This document shows positions 36,296 to 43,264 of a stretch of 64,000 bases of DNA, piece by piece. Both the position numbers and the translations under genes were made by a program. Numbering within the stretch: the first letter of the stretch is position 1; every line of letters starts with the position of its first letter. This DNA comes from Bacteroidales bacterium (lineage in GTDB: Bacteria; Bacteroidota; Bacteroidia; Bacteroidales; UBA932): positions 1-64,000 of the forward strand of contig JAMPAT010000007.1 of NCBI GenBank assembly GCA_023667095.1. The letters run 5' to 3'. Under the pieces are notes generated by a model. The model did not search any database. It saw only the letters and a list, made by a program, of their open reading frames with translations, and had not been told where the DNA came from.

Positions 36296-36892
36296 ATGGA
36301 TAGTAGTGTTAATCTGAAGGAAATGTCCATTGAGGCTCTCTCTGCCGTTATAGGTGCCTATCCGTGGTTCGGTGCGGCAAGGAAGGAACTGTGTGTGCGC
36401 ACTGGTGGCGGAAGCGGGGAACAATATGCGGATGCGGCAATGTACATTGCCTCCCGCAGGAAACTTGCACGGGCCCTGATGGGAAACCGCGCAGACTGCT
36501 CCGACAAGGATGTCGCAGAGATTGTAAAGGCCTATATAGTCGAGAGCGCCCCTGCAGTGCACCATGTGCCGGAAGAACGCAGGGCGGGGAGGAAAGTCGT
36601 CATTGTGGGTGGAGACTATTTCTCCCAGTCTGAATATGAATCTGTGAGGAAGACCGAGGATACTAATCTGCATTTCACTGTCAATGATGAACCGTCTGCT
36701 CCGCTTGTCGAGACAATGGTGCCGGACTATGGAGATGACTTCTGCACTGAGACATTGGCGCAGATTTATGCGGAACAGGGTTATTATGAGCAGGCAAGGG
36801 ACATTTATTCGAAACTAATTTTGGCATATCCAGAAAAAAGTGCTTACTTTGCAGCCCTTATAGAAAAATTAAACGAGGAAATTAAAAATTAA
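36296..36892 (+). CDS. TPR-containing protein of the lptE-secG operon
   Basis: The 198-aa protein has no signal peptide. The N-terminal part is helical (LSAVIGAYPWFGAARKELCV), the middle is variable, and one clear TPR unit closes the protein (ETLAQIYAEQGYYEQARDIYSKL). It is a conserved but unnamed partner in this operon; a scaffold role in envelope biogenesis is a guess from context. Spacing is 2 nt from lptE and 4 nt to secG. Confidence 0.82.
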   Translation: MDSSVNLKEMSIEALSAVIGAYPWFGAARKELCVRTGGGSGEQYADAAMYIASRRKLARALMGNRADCSDKDVAEIVKAYIVESAPAVHHVPEERRAGRKVVIVGGDYFSQSEYESVRKTEDTNLHFTVNDEPSAPLVETMVPDYGDDFCTETLAQIYAEQGYYEQARDIYSKLILAYPEKSAYFAALIEKLNEEIKN

Positions 36893-36896
36893 CAAT

Positions 36897-37235
36897 ATGA
36901 ATGTCGTATTTACAATTCTGACAGTGCTTGTGATTCTAGCCAGCATTCTTCTTACGATTGTGGTTCTTCTCCAGAACGGAAAAGGCGGCGGACTTGCCAG
37001 CAACTTTGTGGCAGGAAACCAGACTTTCGGTGTACGCCAGACTGCTGATATACTTGAGAAGATTACCTGGGGGCTTGTTGCATTTATCTTTGTGGTATCA
37101 ATTGTTACAACTTTCACAACTACAGGATCCGGCAAGAATTCAATGGATATCACTGACAAGGTTGAGAATATCAGCACAGAGCAGGTGCCTGAATTCCCTT
37201 CTGCACCGCTTCCTGCGGAAAATCCGGCAGAATAA
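36897..37235 (+). CDS. secG: preprotein translocase subunit SecG
   Basis: The 112-aa inner-membrane protein supports the SecYE channel. It shows two membrane helices (residues 4-24 and about 57-78) joined by the signature loop VVLLQNGKGGGLASNFVAGNQTFGVRQTADILEK. The C-terminal tail (MDITDKVENISTEQ onwards) is acidic and proline-rich, as in other Bacteroidetes. It is the last gene of the operon; an intrinsic terminator follows at 37289-37326. Confidence 0.93.
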   Translation: MNVVFTILTVLVILASILLTIVVLLQNGKGGGLASNFVAGNQTFGVRQTADILEKITWGLVAFIFVVSIVTTFTTTGSGKNSMDITDKVENISTEQVPEFPSAPLPAENPAE

Positions 37236-37242
37236 TCTGTTT

Positions 37243-37257
37243 CTGACAAATTGTCAG
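37243..37257. promoter_or_regulatory. palindromic operator candidate (CTGACAAATTGTCAG)
   Basis: A 7-1-7 perfect inverted repeat stands 7 nt after the secG stop and about 98 bp upstream of the -24 element before clpB. That is the usual distance of an upstream activating site for a sigma-54 activator. Confidence 0.5.
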
Positions 37258-37288
37258 CCTTAGGGCTGTTGGAATATAATTTGACTTG

Positions 37289-37326
37289 GCATCGTCTGTT
37301 CCGGATGGAACGGGCGATGCATTTTC
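37289..37326 (+). terminator. intrinsic terminator of the secG operon
   Basis: A 14-bp stem (37289-37302 with 37307-37320, two G-T pairs) encloses the loop GGAT and is followed by ATTTTC. It separates secG from clpB, so clpB needs its own promoter. Confidence 0.75.
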
Positions 37327-37345
37327 GTGCATTGGCCATGATGGC

Positions 37346-37362
37346 TTAGCACGGCATTTGCC
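37346..37362 (+). promoter_or_regulatory. candidate sigma-54 promoter of clpB
   Basis: TTAGCACGGCATTTGCC compares with the consensus YTGGCACGrnnnTTGCw. The spacing of the -24 and -12 elements is exact; only the first G of the -24 GG is replaced by A and the final W by C. No TAnnTTTG box stands at a useful place between the secG terminator and the ATG. Start of transcription would fall near 37373, 20 nt before the gene. Confidence 0.5.
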
Positions 37363-37392
37363 ATATCCCCGGAACAAAAAGGAGTAAATATT

Positions 37393-39576
37393 ATGGCAGA
37401 AAACAAATTTGAAAATCTCAGCAGATTCGCCGTCAATCTGAACGAAAGGGCGGCGCAGGGCAAGCTTGACCCTGTCATCGGCAGGGACGAGGAGATCCGG
37501 AGGGTGTTGCAGATCCTCAGCAGGAGGACCAAGAACAACCCTATACTTGTAGGTGAACCTGGTGTCGGAAAGACGGCAATTTCAGAGGGTATTGCCCAGA
37601 AGATAGTTGACGGGGATGTCCCGGAGAACCTGAAAAGCAGGACAATATATTCACTTGACCTCGGTGCGCTTATCGCCGGGGCCAAATATCAGGGAGAATT
37701 TGAGGAGCGTCTGAAAGGCGTGGTAAAGGAGGTCGTGGACAGTGAAGGTGAGATAATCCTGTTTATTGATGAAATCCATACCCTTGTAGGCGCAGGGCGT
37801 ACTTCCGGTGCAATGGATGCTTCCAACATATTGAAACCGGCATTGGCGCGTGGAGAACTGCGTACCATCGGTTCAACTACCCTTGACGAGTACCAGAAGT
37901 ATTTCGAGACTGACAAGGCACTTGAAAGGCGTTTCCAGATGGTGATGGTGGATGAGCCTTCCCCGGCTGCATCAATATCGATAATGAGGGGCCTGAAGGA
38001 GAAATACGAGAACCATCATAAGGTCCGTATCGAGGACGATGCGCTGATTGCAGCAGTGGAACTCTCCCATAGGTATATCACAAACAGATTCCTGCCGGAC
38101 AAGGCAATCGACCTCGTGGATGAGGCTGCTTCAAAGCTGCGCCTTGAGATGAATTCAGTTCCTGAGCCTATTGCGGAGCTGGACAGCCGTATCCGTCAGC
38201 TGGAAATCGAGAGGGAGGCAATCAAGCGCGAGGGAGTTTCTCTGAAGATGGACAAGATCAAGGATGAACTTAAGGAACTTGGCGAAAGGCGTGATGAACT
38301 GAAAGGACGTTGGAACGAGGAGAAGGAGATTCTTTCAGGCCTGCAGCATGCACGTCAGCAGATTGAGGACTATAAGATTGAGGCGCACAATGCCGAACGT
38401 GCCGGTGACTATGGCCGTGTGGCTGAAATCCGTTATGGCAAGATGGCTGAGGCCCAGAAGAAAATCGATGAACTGAATGCCCGCCAGGCAGCAATCAAGG
38501 ACCCTATAATTACTGAGGCCGTGACTCCGGAGGACATAGCGGAAGTGGTTGCCAAATGGACTGGAATACCTGTGAAGAGGATGCTGGAGAGCGAAAGGGA
38601 GAAGCTGCTTCGCATGGAGACTGAGCTTCACAGGAGGGTCGTCGGGCAGGAACAGGCCATTGGAGCGGTAGCTGATGCCGTAAGACGTTCACGTGCAGGT
38701 CTGCAGAACGAAAAGAGGCCTATCGGCTCTTTCCTTTTCATGGGTACGACCGGTGTCGGAAAGACAGAGCTGGCAAAGGCACTTGCAGAGTTCCTGTTCA
38801 ATGACGAGAATATGATGACCAGGATTGACATGAGCGAGTACCAGGAGCGTCATTCCGTAAGCCGCCTTGTCGGTGCGCCTCCGGGATATGTAGGATATGA
38901 TGAAGGCGGGCAGCTGACTGAGGCCGTGAGACGTAAGCCTTATTCGGTAATCCTGCTTGACGAGATAGAAAAGGCGCACCCGGATGTCTTCAATATCCTG
39001 CTCCAGGTGCTGGATGACGGACGTCTGACCGACAACAAGGGAAGGACAGTGGATTTCAAGAACACTATCCTTATAATGACTTCCAATGTAGGTGCGGACA
39101 TAATCCAGGGATATATGGAGAGGATGCCTATGATTGGGATTCCTGGTGCAGATTCTTCTGCTGAGCGCGATGCCAGGATTAAGCGTGATGAAATGCTGTC
39201 CCAGTGCCGTGGTGAAGTGCTTGACGTGCTCAAGAGGACCGTGCGTCCGGAGTTCCTGAACAGGATTGACGAGGTGATTATGTTCGAGCCTCTGTCGCAG
39301 TCTGATATAAGGGAGATATTGAGGATGCAGATGGCTGATCTCCAGAACAGGCTTTCAGAGAATGGTGTGACAGTGACTTTCTCGAAGGAGTTTGAGGACT
39401 ATATGAGCACCAAGGGCTATGAGCCTGCATACGGTGCACGTCCTGTGAAACGCCTGATGCAGAAGGAACTTGTCAACATGCTTGCCAAGGCAATCCTCGA
39501 CGGCAAGGTCCGCCGTGACTCTGTAATCCTTGTGGATGTCGCTGACGGACAGATTGTTGTCCGGGAAGACAAGTAG
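37393..39576 (+). CDS. clpB: ClpB-type AAA+ disaggregase lacking the N domain
   Basis: ClpB rescues aggregated proteins together with DnaK. The 727-aa protein starts [20 protein letters not shown], immediately before the first AAA+ domain. Walker A1 is GEPGVGKT (54-61), Walker B1 FIDEIH (124-129), Walker A2 GTTGVGKT (451-458). A ClpB-style coiled-coil middle domain lies at about residues 265-395 and pore loops ([22 protein letters not shown]) are present. The usual N domain of about 150 residues is missing; full-length ClpB has about 860 residues. It resembles the short ClpB form made in E. coli from an internal start, but here it is encoded as such. No ClpP-binding IGF/L loop is obvious, and the middle domain speaks for ClpB over ClpC. 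It has its own promoter region with sigma-54 features. Confidence 0.88.
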   Translation: MAENKFENLSRFAVNLNERAAQGKLDPVIGRDEEIRRVLQILSRRTKNNPILVGEPGVGKTAISEGIAQKIVDGDVPENLKSRTIYSLDLGALIAGAKYQGEFEERLKGVVKEVVDSEGEIILFIDEIHTLVGAGRTSGAMDASNILKPALARGELRTIGSTTLDEYQKYFETDKALERRFQMVMVDEPSPAASISIMRGLKEKYENHHKVRIEDDALIAAVELSHRYITNRFLPDKAIDLVDEAASKLRLEMNSVPEPIAELDSRIRQLEIEREAIKREGVSLKMDKIKDELKELGERRDELKGRWNEEKEILSGLQHARQQIEDYKIEAHNAERAGDYGRVAEIRYGKMAEAQKKIDELNARQAAIKDPIITEAVTPEDIAEVVAKWTGIPVKRMLESEREKLLRMETELHRRVVGQEQAIGAVADAVRRSRAGLQNEKRPIGSFLFMGTTGVGKTELAKALAEFLFNDENMMTRIDMSEYQERHSVSRLVGAPPGYVGYDEGGQLTEAVRRKPYSVILLDEIEKAHPDVFNILLQVLDDGRLTDNKGRTVDFKNTILIMTSNVGADIIQGYMERMPMIGIPGADSSAERDARIKRDEMLSQCRGEVLDVLKRTVRPEFLNRIDEVIMFEPLSQSDIREILRMQMADLQNRLSENGVTVTFSKEFEDYMSTKGYEPAYGARPVKRLMQKELVNMLAKAILDGKVRRDSVILVDVADGQIVVREDK

Positions 39577-39599
39577 AATGTGACTTTATCATAAAAATG

Positions 39600-39637
39600 G
39601 CCCCGTCTGAACAAGTGTTCCGGCGGGGCTTATGTTT
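39600..39637 (+). terminator. intrinsic terminator of clpB
   Basis: GCCCCGTC and GGCGGGGC pair around an inner GAAC-AAGT-GTTC stem with one mismatch, followed by TTATGTTT. It ends exactly where the direct repeat at 39637 begins. Confidence 0.7.
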
Positions 39638-39686
39638 GACCGGGCAAGTCTCATGCATTGGTCTCACAGCCCTGGCTCAGCGATGA
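39637..39686. repeat. direct repeat, copy A, flanking the fic cassette
   Basis: These 50 bp match 40985-41034 with four differences; the first 36 bp differ at one base only. Copy A holds the last codons and stop of fic. Read in the frame of the S46 gene it still encodes VIAEPGL-stop, against IIAELGL-stop in copy B. Confidence 0.9.
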
Positions 39687-40814
39687 CAGCAAGGCAAGAC
39701 CTTTTGCTGTCAAATGGTATTTTTGACGAGGATGACGCGGCCTGTCCGGATACAAAAAAGCTATATAGCCATCTCTAATTGCTGGGGAAAGATACAATTT
39801 CAAGAAATTGTCACGTCCACTCAATTGGAGACTTTCCATCATCGTTGCCAAAGACAATTGTTCTTTTCCTACGATGGCAAGCAACTGTTCTATTTCCGGG
39901 CTGATAGAGTGCCCTTCCTGCACCGTGCTTGTCCTGAACTTGTCCTGTACTTGTCCTGCACTTTCCACATCTGCAAGATTTGGCTGAATCTTCCATTCTT
40001 CAGACGGATTTATATGAAGATAACGGTTACGCAGGTCCCAGCTATCTCCCAACAGCAGATTACGGAAGAAACGCTCAAGATATATTAGGGTATAGTCTAT
40101 ACCCTTCCGGACATTTTTGTAATTTGCACGTACCAATGCATTGCGGAAATACCACGAATGCTCTGCGAACAGGTTGTTATCCACGTCAAAGCCTATAGAA
40201 CGTAAATACATGATTGTAAAAACTGCCGTTGTGCGTGTATTACCCTCACCAAAAGCATGAATCTGCCATAAACCTGAAACGAAATGCGCTATATGGCAGA
40301 TGATTTCATCTTGCGACAGTCCGGCATAGTTGAAATTGCGTTCCTGTTCAATGTCGTAATCTATTGCCCGATACAAATCCTCCCAGTCCAGATAGCTGAC
40401 AGAATCCCCATCCAAGACCCATTCTTTTTTGGATATGTTATAATTGCGTATCTTCCCGGCAAACTCAAATACGCCCTCAAATATCCTGCGATGTAATGAC
40501 ACATAGCCATTTGCACTGAAATCCAAAGTCCGTGTTGAAAGTATCTTGGTAATATTTGCTGCAGCCGTGTCTGCCTCTCTGCTTGAATCCGGCTCCGGTT
40601 CACGATTGCTTTTGGACTGGTAATAGCTTTTTATCAGTTCACGTGCCTCATCGATAGTGATGTCGCCCTCGATATGCCTACGTGCAGTGTCGACCAGATA
40701 TTCCGAAGTCTTCAATCCATCCACTGCCTGAAGACCGATAGCAGTCTGCCATGCGTGCGCACGCTGCTGCCTGTCCGGCTCTCCTTGACGTATGTAGTCT
40801 TCAAAATCAGCCAT
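39651..40814 (-). CDS. Fic-family protein with VbhA-like antitoxin segment
   Basis: Fic proteins transfer AMP or related groups to target proteins. The 387-aa protein has an N-terminal segment (QTAIGLQAVDGLKTSEYL to EGDITIDEARELI, residues 23-61) resembling the VbhA antitoxin fused to its toxin. The usual inhibitory S/TxxxE(G/N) is not clear; VDG stands where E-G is expected. The Fic core shows HRRIFEGVFEFAGKIR and HAFGEGNTRTTAVF (H186, N192, R194). Compared with HPFxxGNGRxxR, the Pro, second Gly and final Arg are changed, a variant seen in other Bacteroidetes Fic proteins. A winged-helix-like C-terminal region follows (about 300-380). The last residues are encoded by a direct repeat, and the gene sits between clpB and the S46 gene as an apparent insertion. 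Confidence 0.9.
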   Translation of the reverse strand: MADFEDYIRQGEPDRQQRAHAWQTAIGLQAVDGLKTSEYLVDTARRHIEGDITIDEARELIKSYYQSKSNREPEPDSSREADTAAANITKILSTRTLDFSANGYVSLHRRIFEGVFEFAGKIRNYNISKKEWVLDGDSVSYLDWEDLYRAIDYDIEQERNFNYAGLSQDEIICHIAHFVSGLWQIHAFGEGNTRTTAVFTIMYLRSIGFDVDNNLFAEHSWYFRNALVRANYKNVRKGIDYTLIYLERFFRNLLLGDSWDLRNRYLHINPSEEWKIQPNLADVESAGQVQDKFRTSTVQEGHSISPEIEQLLAIVGKEQLSLATMMESLQLSGRDNFLKLYLSPAIRDGYIAFLYPDRPRHPRQKYHLTAKGLALLSSLSQGCETNA

Positions 40815-40835
40815 ATTACCAAATTATCTTCTTTA

Positions 40836-40979
40836 TTATTCCTCCAACTGGCATCCAATATCTTCTATTTCAGGTAATGCAGAAGCCGCATCCTCCAAGT
40901 CATTTTGTTCATAATAAATAGCAGACATCGCCAGTAATTGCCGGCCCGGTATGTTGATGTTGTTTCCATCCTGCTGGCA
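40836..40979 (-). pseudogene. possible gene remnant or mini-ORF just upstream of fic
   Basis: An open frame ends 21 nt before the fic ATG and reads like the end of a real protein (PGRQLLAMSAIYYEQNDLED, then acidic residues and LEE-stop). The first Met inside the cassette (40928) would give only 30 residues. It enters from the direct repeat without a start of its own, so it is either the truncated tail of a lost gene or a tiny partner peptide of Fic. Confidence 0.3.
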
Positions 40980-40984
40980 AGGTC

Positions 40985-41034
40985 TGACCGGGTAAGTCTC
41001 ATGCATTGGTCTCACAGCCCAAGCTCTGCGATGA
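40985..41034. repeat. direct repeat, copy B, at the 3' end of the S46 gene
   Basis: It contains the last seven codons and stop of the S46 peptidase gene plus 27 bp downstream. Copy A lies 1348 bp away in the same orientation. Confidence 0.9.
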
Positions 41035-43225
41035 TGCGGTCCATGCCGGCGTAGCGGTCGAGTGTCCATAGGATGAAACGGATGTCTACGCAGACGCATT
41101 TGTTGTAGCCGTCTACATACATTGCATCGCTTGCCAGCGACTCCTTGTTGCCGTCGAATGCAAGCCCTATCAGCTCACCGCGGGCATTGAGTACCGGGGA
41201 ACCGGAATTACCGCCTGTAATGTCATTGTCTGTCAGGAAATCCACAGGCATATAACGCTGTATGCGGTTGTTGTTCCTGCTGTCGCGTATTCTGCGGATT
41301 GCTCCCCAGCTGCCCCAGTCATTGCTTTCAAGCAGCTGTCTCTCCTTTTCTCCGATGCTGAATTCGTATGAGGAAGAATCCGCTTTCTCAAGTATTCCTG
41401 ATGCTGTGGACTGCCATGAACATTGCACTGCATCGTATGGCTCGATTGTGCCTACTGTCCCGTATGTTATCCGCATTGTAGAGTTCGCATCAGGGTATTG
41501 CTCCATTCCGAAGTCTTCCCTCATGCAGTACAGGGCGTGTGTGTATTCCTTTTCGAGTGAAACGATGTCATGATCTCCCTCAACCTTTTCCTTTGCCAGG
41601 TTGAAATCTGTGATCTTTACATCTCCTAAGAACCTGAGCAGAGGATCCTGCATATATTCATCCAATGTATGCCCCTGTCCGGCAAAGGTCTCGAACCGTT
41701 CTGGCGACGTGATGAAACTGCTGTTCCAGATGCTGTCAGCCATGGCGTGGAGCTGCCCGATATATTCTTTGCCTGATGCAGCTGCAATTCCTGATACAAG
41801 GCTTCTCTGATATTCTCCAAGCCATTCCGGGGCGATGCCTGTATAATATTTTTCGAATGCATATCCGAACAGGTCCTTTTCCACCCTCATGTCGTATTTG
41901 CCATATCCTTTGCGGATTCCGTCCAATATGCCCGATAGGCGTTCCTGTATGGCAGAATTGTCGCGGCTGTTCTTGAGCGAATTGATTCTTGTGGCAAAAC
42001 GCGCGATGTTGGTCCCCCTGACAATTGTCTCGCGGAAAACCACGGCATTCCTGCGTATATCTTCTGTCCTGGCATAGGTCTCTGACATCTGTCCTGTCAG
42101 ATTACACCACCGATTCTGCCTTTCGGGACAGGAGCCAATCCATTCCTTCATCTTGCCTTCCTGGCACTTCCGATACGCTGAAGTGCAGAAACGTCCGTAA
42201 CATAGTACTTCGCCCTCATTCAGCTCCTGGACATTGCTCAGCCCGAAATAATAGTCGGAATATTTGAGTCTGAGGGACGGGTCGGCATTCATCCATCTGT
42301 TGACAATGTCCATCTGCCCGGCACGTATCATGTTTGATATAGGCAGTGAAACCCTTTCCTTGAAATCCACATTGAATGAACTGCTGTATCTGTCAGTACG
42401 GCCGGGGAATCCGATTACCATGGTGAAATCCCCTGGCTGATAGCCTCCCAATGATATTTTTAGCTTTTTCTCGGGACGGAGCGGGATGTTTTCTGCGGAA
42501 TATTCTGCAGGCGAACCGTCAGGAGCCGTATATATCCTGTACATGGCAAAGTCGCATTTGTGCTGCGGCCATTCCCAGTTGTCTATGTCTCCTCCAAATG
42601 CCGCCATTGAAACAGGTGGAGCTGCTACAAGCCTTACATCGCTGTAGACCTTGTACAGTGCGATATAATAGCGTGAACCTTTCCACATGGATGAAAACCA
42701 GGCTTCAAGGCCGCTTTCAGACGAATATTTCTTTTCAAGGAGATAACCGAGCTTGCGTGTGCCCAACGGCCTGTTCTCAGACTTCGCCTTTTCTATCATT
42801 GCCTCAGCTTCTTCCGTGACGTCTATTACCTTTTTCAGGAACAGGGCCTTCTTGCCTGTGACAGGGATTTCTTCTCCAGATTCCATTGCCCAGAATCCGT
42901 CTTCAAGGTAGTTGTGCCCCTCTGTGCTCAGCCCGAAAACGTCGCTGTATGCACAGTGGTGGTTTGTTATGAGCAGCCCCTGGTCCGAAATTATGCTTCC
43001 TGTGCAGCTGAACTCCAGTGACACGATGGCATCGGAGATTGCCGCCCCTTCTGCATCGGCGTTATAGATTTCGCAGGCAGAAAGCTGCAGACCACGTTCC
43101 TGCATCTTTTTTTCAAGTGCAGCATTGATGGCATTTATCATCCACATACCCTCGTCTGCCATTGCCGGCAGGCATGATGCCACGGCAGCAAGTGCCAATA
43201 TGTAGCGTCTGAAAATAGTTTTCAT
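41012..43225 (-). CDS. S46-family dipeptidyl-peptidase (DPP7-like)
   Basis: The enzyme removes dipeptides from the N terminus of oligopeptides in the periplasm and feeds amino-acid fermentation. The 737-aa protein has a signal peptide ending PAMA. The chymotrypsin-type triad is visible: TNHHC (H89/H90), GGDIDNW, and GGNSGSP with S674. The residue 18 positions after the serine is Gly (G692, in LAFDGN). In this family Gly there marks DPP7 (wide, hydrophobic P1), while Arg marks DPP11 (acidic P1). The length agrees with known S46 enzymes (about 710-720 aa). The last codons lie in the 50-bp direct repeat, and the fic cassette is inserted directly behind the gene. It follows the polyferredoxin and C69 genes on the same strand. 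Confidence 0.94.
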   Translation of the reverse strand: MKTIFRRYILALAAVASCLPAMADEGMWMINAINAALEKKMQERGLQLSACEIYNADAEGAAISDAIVSLEFSCTGSIISDQGLLITNHHCAYSDVFGLSTEGHNYLEDGFWAMESGEEIPVTGKKALFLKKVIDVTEEAEAMIEKAKSENRPLGTRKLGYLLEKKYSSESGLEAWFSSMWKGSRYYIALYKVYSDVRLVAAPPVSMAAFGGDIDNWEWPQHKCDFAMYRIYTAPDGSPAEYSAENIPLRPEKKLKISLGGYQPGDFTMVIGFPGRTDRYSSSFNVDFKERVSLPISNMIRAGQMDIVNRWMNADPSLRLKYSDYYFGLSNVQELNEGEVLCYGRFCTSAYRKCQEGKMKEWIGSCPERQNRWCNLTGQMSETYARTEDIRRNAVVFRETIVRGTNIARFATRINSLKNSRDNSAIQERLSGILDGIRKGYGKYDMRVEKDLFGYAFEKYYTGIAPEWLGEYQRSLVSGIAAASGKEYIGQLHAMADSIWNSSFITSPERFETFAGQGHTLDEYMQDPLLRFLGDVKITDFNLAKEKVEGDHDIVSLEKEYTHALYCMREDFGMEQYPDANSTMRITYGTVGTIEPYDAVQCSWQSTASGILEKADSSSYEFSIGEKERQLLESNDWGSWGAIRRIRDSRNNNRIQRYMPVDFLTDNDITGGNSGSPVLNARGELIGLAFDGNKESLASDAMYVDGYNKCVCVDIRFILWTLDRYAGMDRIIAELGL

Positions 43226-43264
43226 TCTTCCTTAGTCTGTGCCCATTCCAATAGCAGGAAAGGG

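Noticed and set aside
37281..37300. Second sigma-54-like site (TTGACTTGGCATCG)
   Set aside because: The -24 part is fair, but no TTGC stands at the needed distance, and the bases belong to the secG terminator stem.
39637..41034. Insertion sequence
   Set aside because: There is no transposase and there are no terminal inverted repeats; the 50-bp direct repeats are far too long for a transposase target duplication.
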